7,780 nucleotides of DNA from JAHEYG01 sp044229775 (GCA_044229775.1 JBGASH010000146.1:1-7780); one strand, 5' to 3'. Shown: positions 1-6,654, counted from the stretch's first letter. Made by a program: numbers and translations. The notes: generated from the sequence alone by a model not told the origin.

Positions 1-1
1 G

Positions 2-346
2 GATTATCTTAAGTTTTTAAAAGAAAAAGCTGAACCTGGCGCCATAGAGTGCAGAGCGGCAATTGCCGATGTGGCCTTAGTCGAAGCGATCGAAAATATA
101 AAGCAAAAGCACCACGATCACGACCGGGCCGTAATTGCAAAGCAGCTCATTTTGACAAACTGTTTTATGGCCGAACAAGTAAAACAACTACTTAAAGAGT
201 TTAACTTTGATAATAGCCGTTTAGAGATCGCGAAGGAAGCTTACCCTAAAACCATCGATAAGGAGAAGTATGCGGTGGTGAATGAGGCATTCGGTAATAT
301 TTCGAGCGTTAACGACCTTAATAAATTTGTTAATTCGCAACACTAA
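2..346 (+). CDS. DUF4476 domain protein, C-terminal part (5' end outside window)
   Basis: The reading frame is open from the left edge (DYLKFLKEKAEPG...), so the gene begins before the window and about 114 C-terminal residues are visible. A GTG codon at 71 is internal, not a start, because the frame continues upstream without a stop and the upstream codons read as protein. The visible part matches DUF4476, a helical domain common in Bacteroidota: an AIENIKQKHHDHDRAVIAKQ helix, then NCFMAEQVKQLLKEFNFD, then RLEIAKEAYPKTIDKEKY and a final SVNDLNKFV. Spacing and the AEQVKQLL / FNFDNSRLE.AKEAY pattern are what I rely on. The molecular function of this family is unknown to me; many members carry a signal peptide, which would lie outside the window here. 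The stop codon overlaps the next start by one base (TAATG), so translational coupling with the DUF423 gene is likely. Confidence 0.8.
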   Translation, partial: DYLKFLKEKAEPGAIECRAAIADVALVEAIENIKQKHHDHDRAVIAKQLILTNCFMAEQVKQLLKEFNFDNSRLEIAKEAYPKTIDKEKYAVVNEAFGNISSVNDLNKFVNSQH

Positions 347-741
347 TGAATAAAAAACAACTGATAACTATAGGGATATTAGGCGCAACTGCCGTGGCAC
401 TTGGTGCTATGGGTGCTCATTTTTTGAAAGGAAAACTGCAGGAAGGAATTATTACCGCAGACCAGCTCGATGGGTTTGAAAAAGGGGTGAAATACCAAAT
501 GTATCATACCATTGCTATGCTATTATTGTTAGTGATAAAAAATAATTACGTCAATAAATATTTTGATTGGGCCTATTCTTTTTTCTTTTGGGGAATAATC
601 TTTTTTTCGGGTTCATTGTATTTTTTGTGTACCCGTAATTTGTTTGGTGCCGAATGGTTAAAGGCTTTGGGGCCTGTTACACCTTTGGGTGGTATCTGTT
701 TCATAATAGGTTGGGTGTTGATATCAAATAAGATCTCATGA
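346..741 (+). CDS. DUF423 family small membrane protein (YgdD/TMEM256-like)
   Basis: This 131-residue protein has four predicted membrane helices at about residues 5-24, 51-66, 73-95 and 109-127. Hallmarks of DUF423 are present in order: GAMGAH (20-25) at the end of helix 1, the F-x(2)-GVKYQMYH block (44-54), FSGSLYFL (87-94) and VTPLGG...GW (111-123). The length is usual for the family. The protein should sit in the inner membrane; the family's biochemical role is not established. The ATG at 346 overlaps the previous stop and is followed by a lysine-rich MNKKQ start, which suits a membrane protein. Its stop overlaps the next gene in an ATGA, so it is the middle member of a coupled three-gene set. 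An equally short membrane family is unlikely given the full set of motifs. Confidence 0.88.
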   Translation: MNKKQLITIGILGATAVALGAMGAHFLKGKLQEGIITADQLDGFEKGVKYQMYHTIAMLLLLVIKNNYVNKYFDWAYSFFFWGIIFFSGSLYFLCTRNLFGAEWLKALGPVTPLGGICFIIGWVLISNKIS

Positions 742-1112
742 AAAAACTGTTATTTATATTATTAAGCGTGTTCTTTGTTTCGGTTGCTGTGGCGCAACCT
801 AAGGTTAAAAAAGACGCGAAAGGAAATGCCATTTTAAAGAAATACAGAATTGTGGTTTCGTTCACAAGTCATTCGAGCGGAATTGACGACGGAAAATACG
901 AGGCCATCACTAAATTTATAAAAGAACACCCCAAAAAGCCAAAGTACGAAGAAGTTGTTTCGGGCATGGAAGGAGAACGGAATTTATGCCTCGAATTGAA
1001 AAAATGGTCTAAATCCAACCAAAAAAAGTTCGTGGAGGAGTTGAAAAAAATAGCGCAAGGTTCTGACAGAGTGTTCATTAATGAGAACGCGATGAGTGTT
1101 CAAAAAGAGTAA
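738..1112 (+). CDS. Small secreted protein of unknown family
   Basis: This 124-residue protein begins with a clear Sec signal peptide: MKK, a hydrophobic core at residues 4-18 and a VAVA|Q junction suggesting cleavage after residue 19. There is no lipobox cysteine, so a soluble periplasmic or exported protein of about 105 residues is expected. The mature part is lysine-rich. It starts with a beta-like stretch (YRIVVSFTSHSSGID, 36-50) and continues with helices around KYEAITKFIKEH (53-64) and LCLELKKWSKSNQKKFVEELKKIA (83-106). A single cysteine (84) lies in the GMEGERNLCLEL segment (76-87). I do not recognise a named family and assign no function. The ATGA overlap with the DUF423 gene and the terminator 17 bases after its stop make it the last gene of the unit. 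Confidence 0.8.
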   Translation: MKKLLFILLSVFFVSVAVAQPKVKKDAKGNAILKKYRIVVSFTSHSSGIDDGKYEAITKFIKEHPKKPKYEEVVSGMEGERNLCLELKKWSKSNQKKFVEELKKIAQGSDRVFINENAMSVQKE

Positions 1113-1128
1113 AAATTGTGAATAAACG

Positions 1129-1153
1129 AGGGGCTTTAAAGCCCCTTTTTTTT
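1129..1153 (+). terminator. Intrinsic terminator after the DUF4476-DUF423-secreted protein unit
   Basis: The palindrome GGGGCTTTAAAGCCCC (1130-1145), extended by an A-T pair at 1129/1146, gives a GC-topped stem with a TTAA loop. It is followed at once by eight T residues (1146-1153). It lies 17 bases after the stop at 1112. This is a textbook Rho-independent terminator for plus-strand transcription. Confidence 0.93.
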
Positions 1154-1154
1154 G

Positions 1155-1162
1155 TAGTTTTG
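1155..1162 (+). promoter_or_regulatory. Bacteroidota-type -7 element (TAnnTTTG) for pckA
   Basis: TAGTTTTG at 1155-1162 fits the Bacteroidota primary sigma -7 consensus TAnnTTTG exactly and lies 23 bases before the pckA ATG. The implied 5' leader is only about 15-20 bases. No TTG-like -33 element is seen at the expected distance, because that region (about 1130-1138) is taken up by the terminator stem. No Shine-Dalgarno sequence precedes the ATG, as is usual in this phylum. Confidence 0.65.
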
Positions 1163-1185
1163 CGGCACAACTAAATTACTTAACC

Positions 1186-2799
1186 ATGAATGAAATTGGA
1201 TCAAAAGCTGCGAACTTTTCGGTGGCCGATATAGGGCTTGCAAAGGTAGAAACAGCATATTGGAATCTTTCTCCAGATGACTTAATCAAAGAAACATTAA
1301 ATAGAGGCGAAGGGGTGTTAACCGATGTAGGTGCGCTGGCTGTTGATACAGGTGAATTTACCGGAAGGTCGCCAAAAGATAAATTTGTAGTTTACGACGA
1401 TAATACAAAAGACTCGGTATGGTGGGGCGATGTAAATAACCGTTTTGAAGCAGATAAGTTTGATGTTCTTCACAAAAGAATGCTCGCTTATTTTGAAGGA
1501 AAAAAGATCTGGATTCGCGATTCTTACGCTTGTGCCGAGCCAAAATACCGGATCAATATCCGTGTAGTGAACGAATATCCTTGGTGCAATTTGTTTTCTT
1601 ATAATTTATTTTTACGTCCTGATGCCGATGAAATTAAAAATTTCAAACACGATTGGTTGATCTTAAATGCACCGGGCTATAAAGCAGATCCTAAGATCGA
1701 CGGAACACGCCAACACAACTTTGCCATTATCAACTTTACCAAAAAAGTGATTTTAATTGGCGGAACCGCTTACACCGGTGAAATTAAAAAATCCATTTTC
1801 TCAGCTTTAAATTATATTTTACCACACGAAAAGAAAGTGCTTTCAATGCACTGTTCAGCTAATATTGGTAAGAACGGCGATACCGCTATTTTCTTTGGTT
1901 TATCGGGTACCGGTAAAACTACTTTATCGGCCGATCCTAACCGTAAACTGATAGGTGATGATGAGCATGGCTGGTCAGATAAGAATGTGTTTAATTTTGA
2001 AGGCGGATGCTACGCGAAGTGCGTTGATCTTACAGCCGAAAAAGAACCACAAATATTCAGCGCTATTAAAAAAGGATCATTACTCGAGAATATCAATTTC
2101 TTTGAAGGCACCAAAACCGTTGATTATTCTAATATCAAGAAAACAGAAAATACCCGTGTAAGTTATCCTGCTAACTTTATTGAGAATTCGGTAACACCTG
2201 CCATAGGTGATGTTCCTAAGAATATTTTCTTTTTAACTTGTGATGCGTATGGAATTTTACCGCCTATCTCTAAATTAACACCATCGCAAGCCATGTACCA
2301 TTTTATCAGTGGTTATACAGCAAAGGTGGCCGGAACCGAAATGGGCATTACAGAACCAACTTTAACTTTTTCGGCTTGTTTCGGAAAAGCATTTTTACCG
2401 CTTCATCCAACTAAATACGCCGAATTACTTGGCGAAAAATTAAAAGCTAACAACGTTAATGTTTGGTTGCTTAATACCGGATGGGTTGGCGGAAAATACG
2501 GAGTTGGAAGTCGCATCAAGTTATCTTATACCCGTGCCCTTATCACAGCCGCGTTATCAGGCGAATTGGATAAAGCAGAATATGGAACAACTCCTTATTT
2601 TAAATTGAATTTCCCAAAATCTTGTACCGGTGTTCCATCCGATATTCTTGAACCGCGTAATTCGTGGCAAAATAAAGAGGAGTTTGCAAAAACAGCGCAA
2701 AATCTTGCAAAATCATTCGTGAAAAACTTTGAGCAATATGCTTCAATGGCTAATGATGAAATATTAGCCGCTGCTCCAAAAGTAGAAGTGGTTGCTTAA
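1186..2799 (+). CDS. pckA: Phosphoenolpyruvate carboxykinase (ATP)
   Basis: The enzyme converts oxaloacetate plus ATP to phosphoenolpyruvate, CO2 and ADP in the cytoplasm, the first committed step of gluconeogenesis from C4 acids. At 537 residues it is the normal length for the ATP-dependent family. Visible motifs are FTGRSPKDKF (58-67, with the oxaloacetate-binding Arg61), AYTGEIKKS (195-203, Tyr196 and the Lys201/Lys202 pair), MHCSAN (221-226, metal-ligand His222), the P-loop GLSGTGKTTLS (238-248), kinase-2 IGDDEHGW (256-263, metal-binding Asp), Arg324 in NTRVSYP, LTCDAYGILPP (350-360) and NTGWVGGKYGVGSRIKL (430-446). All catalytic residues known from the E. coli enzyme have a counterpart. 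The ATG at 1186 fits the promoter position and the family N-terminus. Terminators on both sides make it monocistronic. No frame damage is seen. Confidence 0.97.
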   Translation: MNEIGSKAANFSVADIGLAKVETAYWNLSPDDLIKETLNRGEGVLTDVGALAVDTGEFTGRSPKDKFVVYDDNTKDSVWWGDVNNRFEADKFDVLHKRMLAYFEGKKIWIRDSYACAEPKYRINIRVVNEYPWCNLFSYNLFLRPDADEIKNFKHDWLILNAPGYKADPKIDGTRQHNFAIINFTKKVILIGGTAYTGEIKKSIFSALNYILPHEKKVLSMHCSANIGKNGDTAIFFGLSGTGKTTLSADPNRKLIGDDEHGWSDKNVFNFEGGCYAKCVDLTAEKEPQIFSAIKKGSLLENINFFEGTKTVDYSNIKKTENTRVSYPANFIENSVTPAIGDVPKNIFFLTCDAYGILPPISKLTPSQAMYHFISGYTAKVAGTEMGITEPTLTFSACFGKAFLPLHPTKYAELLGEKLKANNVNVWLLNTGWVGGKYGVGSRIKLSYTRALITAALSGELDKAEYGTTPYFKLNFPKSCTGVPSDILEPRNSWQNKEEFAKTAQNLAKSFVKNFEQYASMANDEILAAAPKVEVVA

Positions 2800-2816
2800 T
2801 AGCATTAAAATTATTG

Positions 2817-2849
2817 AACCCGTCTCCCAATAAAGAGACGGGTTTTTTT
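2817..2849 (+). terminator. Intrinsic terminator of pckA
   Basis: CCCGTCTC (2819-2826) pairs perfectly with GAGACGGG (2835-2842), extended by AA/TT at 2817-2818 and 2843-2844. The loop is the eight-base CCAATAAA, and a seven-T tract follows (2843-2849). It starts 18 bases after the pckA stop. The flanking A run upstream is too weak to claim activity on the minus strand. Confidence 0.94.
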
Positions 2850-2850
2850 A

Positions 2851-2883
2851 TTGCGTAAAATCGAAAAGCGTTTCTTATCTTAG
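2851..2883 (+). promoter_or_regulatory. Candidate promoter for the TPR-SpoIIE/symporter unit
   Basis: TATCTTAG (2876-2883) differs by one base from the Bacteroidota -7 consensus TAnnTTTG. A TTG at 2851-2853 lies 22 bases upstream, inside the accepted -33 to -7 spacing. The position directly after the pckA terminator and just before the first codon supports it. Transcription would start at about 2887-2890, leaving a leader of roughly ten bases before the TTG start codon. Confidence 0.6.
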
Positions 2884-2898
2884 CTAAAAATAGCCCGC

Positions 2899-5172
2899 TT
2901 GTCCGTTATAAAAAATAACAGTTGTAAGTTTTTTATTTTTATTTTGTTGTTAGGACCTTTTACCCAAACCTATTCCGCCAATAAGATAGATTCGTTATTT
3001 GCCCTTCTTCAAACCGAAAAGACAGATACTGGGCGCATCAACCTCCGTTTTAAAATAGCAGGCATTTTATTTAAGGAAGATACTGTTGCCGTTAAACGGG
3101 AAGTGAATTTTATTTTGGCAGGACTAAAAAAGATCGGCGATAAAAATTTTATTCTTAAGTCATACGATAAACTGGGTCGTTTGTTTTACAACAATAAATT
3201 GGATAGTCGCGCCAACGAGTATTACAAAAATGGTTTGCGCATCGCCAAAGAAAATAAGCTAAATGAATGGATCGTAAAGTTTTATATGCGATTGGCTAAT
3301 GTGATGCAGAACGATGGTCTCTCTAAACAAAGTATTGCGTATTTCGATAGCGCTATAACCTATACAACAGGATTAAGTGAAAAGACCATTGCCGATGTTT
3401 ACAAAAGCAAGGGCCGGGCACATTATGATATTGGCGAATATAAAATAGCCATGCATTTTTATGTGTTATCTCAAAAGATCTACGAAAAAAACAATTTGCT
3501 TACTGCCGAATACGGTTATTTGCTGCATTACATTGGGTCAGTCTTCAAACGTCAAAATCAATACAGTTTGGCTTTAGAGTATTACGAAAAAGAATTGGCC
3601 CTTGCTCGTAAAATAAAAGATACCCATTTGGAAGCGGAAGCTTTGTATTTGTGCGCCGCCATGTATGGCGAGAAAGGGTTACCGGAAAAAGAAATTGAGT
3701 ATGAATTAAAAGCCCTCGCGATCTACAAAGCAGAAGGGAACGAACAGGCCGAGGCGCTCATTCTCGGAAATATTTCGGGGTATTACGGCAGTATCAAAGA
3801 ATACCAAAAGGCGGTTGACTATTGCTTGCAGGCGCTCGAAATATACAAACACACAGGAGATGGTGAAAAAGAAGCCTGGGTATACAATTCACTCGGGCAT
3901 TATTACGCCAATTTGGGTGAGCATAAAAAAGCCATGGCGTATTTGAACAAGGCCGAAGAGGCGGTGATGAAAGTAGAAACAAAACAATTATTATATCTCA
4001 CCGATATTAAACGCGATAAAGCCTTTCTGTTTGCCGATCTCAATAATTACAAAGAGGCCTTCGAAAATTTATTGGATCATCAGTCCTTAAAAGATAGTTT
4101 AGAGAATAAAGAGAACCGCGAATACCTTCACACGCTTGCTACGCAATACGAAACGGAGAAAAAGGAAAAAGAGATCGAATTATTGAATAAAGACAAGGCC
4201 GTACAGGTAGCGGAGATAGCCACCAAAGAAAATCAAAGGAATTTTTTAGTAATAGTGGTAGTTTTGGTTTTGATCATCGCAGGATTTTCCATTTACGCTT
4301 TCGTCAATAAAAAACGCATCACGCGCATACTGGCTCAACAGGTAGATGAGATCAACTTAAAGAATCACGAAATTCAGGAAAAGAATAAAGACATTACCGA
4401 CAGTATTCAATACGCCAAACGTTTGCAGGACGCGGTGTTTCCTGATCCGGTAGAGTTAACTAATTTTTTTGAGGAGGCGTTCATTTTGTTTCGGCCAAAG
4501 GATATTGTGAGCGGTGATTTTTATTGGTTCGAAGAATTTGGGAACAAAGCTTTGCTGGTAGTGGGCGATTGTACCGGACATGGGGTGCCTGGCGCTTTTA
4601 TGTCCATTATGGGTCATAACCTTCTTAACACCATTGTGCTCGAAGAAAAAGTTTGGGAGCCGGCGCAGATCTTAAAGTTGCTCGATCAAAAAGTAATGGC
4701 GACTCTGAATAAAAAAATGTCGACTCAAAGTTACCGCGAAGGAATGGACATGGCCATTTTATTAATTAACAAGCGCGAAAATAAAATAACTTTTGCCGGC
4801 GCTAATCGTCCACTCTTAATAAACCGAAACGGCAATGTGATAGAGTACAAAGCCAATAAATTTGCCATCGGTGGCGGTTACGATACACCGCTGGATGAAG
4901 GTTACTCGGACAGTAAAAAATTATTTACTCAGCATGAGGTAAAATTGCAGGAGAATGATCTGCTTTACATGTTCTCGGATGGCTATCACGACCAGTTTGG
5001 CGGACCAAAAGGAAAAAAATTCAAGTATAAATATTTGCAGGAAGTATTAATGACCACGGCTCAAAACGGCTTACGACAACAGGGCGAAGTGCTGGAAACG
5101 ATGTTTGAAGAGTGGAAAGGAAGTTTAGAGCAGTTGGATGATGTTACTGTTGTAGGAATTAAATTATCTTAA
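2899..5172 (+). CDS. TPR sensor protein with C-terminal SpoIIE/PP2C-type Ser/Thr phosphatase
   Basis: This 757-residue protein has a signal peptide (about 1-27, core FFIFILLLGPF, cleavage near YSA|NK). TPR-like helix pairs follow from about 50 to 400, clearest at 171-198, 212-241, 292-321 and 332-356. Next come a charged coiled coil (401-446), one membrane helix (449-469), a second coiled coil (475-500) and a SpoIIE phosphatase domain (about 501-757). All metal-binding aspartates of the PP2C fold are present: Asp540 in RPKDIVSGDFYW, Asp557 in VGDCTGHGVPGAFMS, Asp694 in SDGYHDQFGG and Asp747/748 in DDVTVVGIK. The TPRs should lie in the periplasm and the phosphatase in the cytoplasm, suggesting signalling across the inner membrane by dephosphorylating an anti-anti-sigma-like or other Ser/Thr-phosphorylated partner, which is inference. 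The start is TTG at 2899: the frame has a stop at 2881 and no ATG or GTG upstream of the signal peptide. The symporter gene follows after nine bases. Confidence 0.9.
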   Translation: MSVIKNNSCKFFIFILLLGPFTQTYSANKIDSLFALLQTEKTDTGRINLRFKIAGILFKEDTVAVKREVNFILAGLKKIGDKNFILKSYDKLGRLFYNNKLDSRANEYYKNGLRIAKENKLNEWIVKFYMRLANVMQNDGLSKQSIAYFDSAITYTTGLSEKTIADVYKSKGRAHYDIGEYKIAMHFYVLSQKIYEKNNLLTAEYGYLLHYIGSVFKRQNQYSLALEYYEKELALARKIKDTHLEAEALYLCAAMYGEKGLPEKEIEYELKALAIYKAEGNEQAEALILGNISGYYGSIKEYQKAVDYCLQALEIYKHTGDGEKEAWVYNSLGHYYANLGEHKKAMAYLNKAEEAVMKVETKQLLYLTDIKRDKAFLFADLNNYKEAFENLLDHQSLKDSLENKENREYLHTLATQYETEKKEKEIELLNKDKAVQVAEIATKENQRNFLVIVVVLVLIIAGFSIYAFVNKKRITRILAQQVDEINLKNHEIQEKNKDITDSIQYAKRLQDAVFPDPVELTNFFEEAFILFRPKDIVSGDFYWFEEFGNKALLVVGDCTGHGVPGAFMSIMGHNLLNTIVLEEKVWEPAQILKLLDQKVMATLNKKMSTQSYREGMDMAILLINKRENKITFAGANRPLLINRNGNVIEYKANKFAIGGGYDTPLDEGYSDSKKLFTQHEVKLQENDLLYMFSDGYHDQFGGPKGKKFKYKYLQEVLMTTAQNGLRQQGEVLETMFEEWKGSLEQLDDVTVVGIKLS

Positions 5173-5181
5173 TTTAAAAAA

Positions 5182-6150
5182 ATGTTTTCAAAAAAGAATT
5201 TTCTTATTACCAGCATAGTCATCTCCATGCTAGTTGGTTTAGTGATCGGTTATTTCATTAACAGATCAATAGCTGACGCAAAACCAAAATTTGAAGAGAC
5301 CATTGTTGTAAAAAGCAGTAACCCGGTTATTATTAAAGCGGTAAAGACCGAACTAAAAAAACAAGGCGAAAAATATTTTAAGGAAAATAAAAAGCAGGTC
5401 GCCTCGCGCTATTCTATTTTAAGCGATATATTTTTACGTCTCATCAAAATGATCATTGCGCCATTGGTTTTTGCCGTATTGGTAATTGGCGTGGCAAAGG
5501 TGGGCGATTTTAAATCGGTTGGGCGAATAGGACTGAAGACCATTGTGTATTTTACCTCGGCCACTTTAATTGCATTAATGCTGGGATTACTGATCGTAAA
5601 TATTTTTCAGCCGGGTAAAGTTATGCATTTGGATCTTCCGGATGTGAAGGCTGAGACCGGGATTAAATCCAACGCACAGGATGCCAAAAATTTTATTTCG
5701 CATGTAATTCCCGATAGTGTAATTAGTACGGCCAGTTCTGAAAGTGCCATGCCAAAAACCATTGAAGCGCTCGAGAATCACGGTATCAGTAACCGTATTG
5801 TGAGTTTTGTATTGCCGTTGGGGTATTCATTTAATTTAGATGGCTCTATCATGTATATGACCTTTGCAACGGTATTTATTGCGCAATCGTATGGTATGGA
5901 TATAAGTACTGCCGATCAGATCAAAATGATGCTCATCTTATTAGTTACCAGTAAAGGCATGGCCGGCGTACCAAGAGCTTCGTTGGTGGTTATTGCCGGT
6001 ATGTTGGGTATGTTTAAAATACCGGGCGAGGGACTATTATTACTATTGGCGGTTGATCAGATCCTTGATATGGGCCGTAGCGCTACTAACGTAGTGGGTA
6101 ATGCAGTAGCTTCGGCGGTAGTGGCCAGATTAGAAGGAGAAAAGTTTTAA
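5182..6150 (+). CDS. Dicarboxylate/amino acid:cation symporter (DAACS) with in-frame internal deletion
   Basis: Family members take up C4-dicarboxylates or acidic amino acids with Na+ or H+ across the inner membrane. The visible N-terminal half has TM1 (8-27), a long charged loop (28-75), TM2 (80-106, LSDIFLRLIKMIIAPLVFAVLVIGVAKVGD), TM3 (118-142) and FISHVIPDSV (171-180), which normally leads into TM4. The sequence then jumps to STASSESAMPKT (182-193), the tip and second arm of hairpin HP1. TM7 with NLDGS (218-222, family NMDGT), HP2 (251-279) and TM8 with LDMGR..TN (295-303, substrate-binding Asp296, Arg299, Asn303) follow. TM4, TM5, TM6 and HP1a are missing, so the protein is 322 residues instead of more than 400. 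The frame stays open, so this is a clean in-frame deletion, an assembly error or a degenerate gene; transport is doubtful because trimer scaffold helices are lost. It lies nine bases after the SpoIIE gene with an A-rich spacer. Confidence 0.85.
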   Translation: MFSKKNFLITSIVISMLVGLVIGYFINRSIADAKPKFEETIVVKSSNPVIIKAVKTELKKQGEKYFKENKKQVASRYSILSDIFLRLIKMIIAPLVFAVLVIGVAKVGDFKSVGRIGLKTIVYFTSATLIALMLGLLIVNIFQPGKVMHLDLPDVKAETGIKSNAQDAKNFISHVIPDSVISTASSESAMPKTIEALENHGISNRIVSFVLPLGYSFNLDGSIMYMTFATVFIAQSYGMDISTADQIKMMLILLVTSKGMAGVPRASLVVIAGMLGMFKIPGEGLLLLLAVDQILDMGRSATNVVGNAVASAVVARLEGEKF

Positions 6151-6172
6151 AGAATTCTGTAAAGAGGGGATA

Positions 6173-6577
6173 CTAAATATTAAATAATTTTTTTTGTTCC
6201 CTTAACCAGGCTAAAGCGCTTTCTTCATCCGAGAAGAGTTTTGTTTTTGCACTTGGGTTATGAAATTTGATGATGAAGTTTCCTACAATACGGTTGGGTA
6301 ATGAATTTACAATAATGGCTTGAGCCAGCATGTTCACCTGCGCTTCGGGTGTTGATCCCCATTCTCTCGACTCTTTTGATACATTCACTCTTGCTCTGGC
6401 GTCTACCAAGGCTACAAATTTTTTTCCCTTAGTAATTTGTAACGAGGTGCTTTGCATTAGTTTCGATTCTTCCAATTCAATTTCGGCACCTTCCAACAGG
6501 CTTATCAATAAGATGCCATCTTCCATAAGCGAAAAGGTGGCAGCCTTTGTTGAACGATCGTATCCCTGTTTATTCAT
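6173..6577 (-). CDS. Small STAS-like / DUF7793-like protein
   Basis: This 134-residue soluble protein has no signal peptide or membrane helix. The pattern is an alternating strand/helix fold: GILLISLLEGAEIELEESKLMQSTSLQIT (21-49), a strand KKFVALVDAR (52-61), VSKESREWGSTPEAQ (66-80), the hydrophobic AQAIIVNSLPNRIVGNFIIKF (85-105) and KTKLFSDEESALAWLREQ (111-128). The order is familiar from Bacteroidota proteins annotated as STAS/SEC14-like or DUF7793; I place it there from memory of the VDxR..VSKE.RE..S and P-TKLF-DEE.AL.WL patterns. The classic DSSG phosphorylation site of SpoIIAA is absent, though Ser67 and Ser70 sit in the comparable loop after the VDAR strand. Function is unknown. The ATG at 6577-6575 suits the promoter upstream. 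It converges on the symporter gene with 22 bases between stops. Confidence 0.75.
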   Translation of the reverse strand: MNKQGYDRSTKAATFSLMEDGILLISLLEGAEIELEESKLMQSTSLQITKGKKFVALVDARARVNVSKESREWGSTPEAQVNMLAQAIIVNSLPNRIVGNFIIKFHNPSAKTKLFSDEESALAWLREQKKLFNI

Positions 6578-6599
6578 GTTGTAAAATGAGAATCTGAAG

Positions 6600-6631
6600 C
6601 TAAATTAATGCATTATTTTGCTATTTTCAAA
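6600..6631 (-). promoter_or_regulatory. Candidate Bacteroidota promoter for the STAS-like gene
   Basis: On the minus strand, TTTG (6631-6628) is followed after 20 bases by TAATTTAG (6607-6600), a one-mismatch match to TAnnTTTG with the same final A-G variant as the box before the TPR-SpoIIE gene. Both spacing and distance to the ATG (22 bases from the box) fit a short leader. Confidence 0.5.
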
Positions 6632-6646
6632 TAAGTAACTACGAAA

Positions 6647-6654
6647 CAAAAGTA
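6647..6654 (-). promoter_or_regulatory. Second candidate -7 box, minus strand
   Basis: TACTTTTG read on the minus strand (6654-6647) matches TAnnTTTG exactly and would give a leader of about 60 bases for the STAS-like gene. No TTG is found at the -33 position, which falls inside the large palindrome at 6668-6693. It may be an alternative promoter or a chance match. Confidence 0.35.

Noticed and set aside
71..73. GTG codon as the start of the first gene
   Set aside because: The same frame is open to the left edge and upstream codons read as sensible protein, so the gene is a partial one starting outside the window.
869..1078. Antisense open frame opposite the secreted protein gene
   Set aside because: The plus-strand gene has a signal peptide, coupling to its neighbour and a terminator; the antisense frame has none of these.
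1955..2161. 68-codon plus-strand open frame inside pckA
   Set aside because: It lies in another frame of a fully conserved enzyme gene, has no family resemblance and no initiation signals.
3794..3982. Antisense open frame in the TPR region
   Set aside because: Its composition is a by-product of the coding strand; no promoter or recognisable protein features.
5587..5781. Antisense open frame across the symporter deletion junction
   Set aside because: Considered as a possible inserted gene, but the plus-strand frame is continuous family sequence on both sides, so it is a shadow.
1186..6150. A pckA-sensor-symporter operon for dicarboxylate metabolism
   Set aside because: A strong terminator at 2817-2849 and a new promoter separate pckA from the later genes, so only a loose functional link remains.
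6330..6584. Plus-strand 84-codon open frame opposite the STAS-like gene
   Set aside because: The minus-strand gene has a family-like pattern and a promoter; the plus-strand frame reads as low-meaning sequence.
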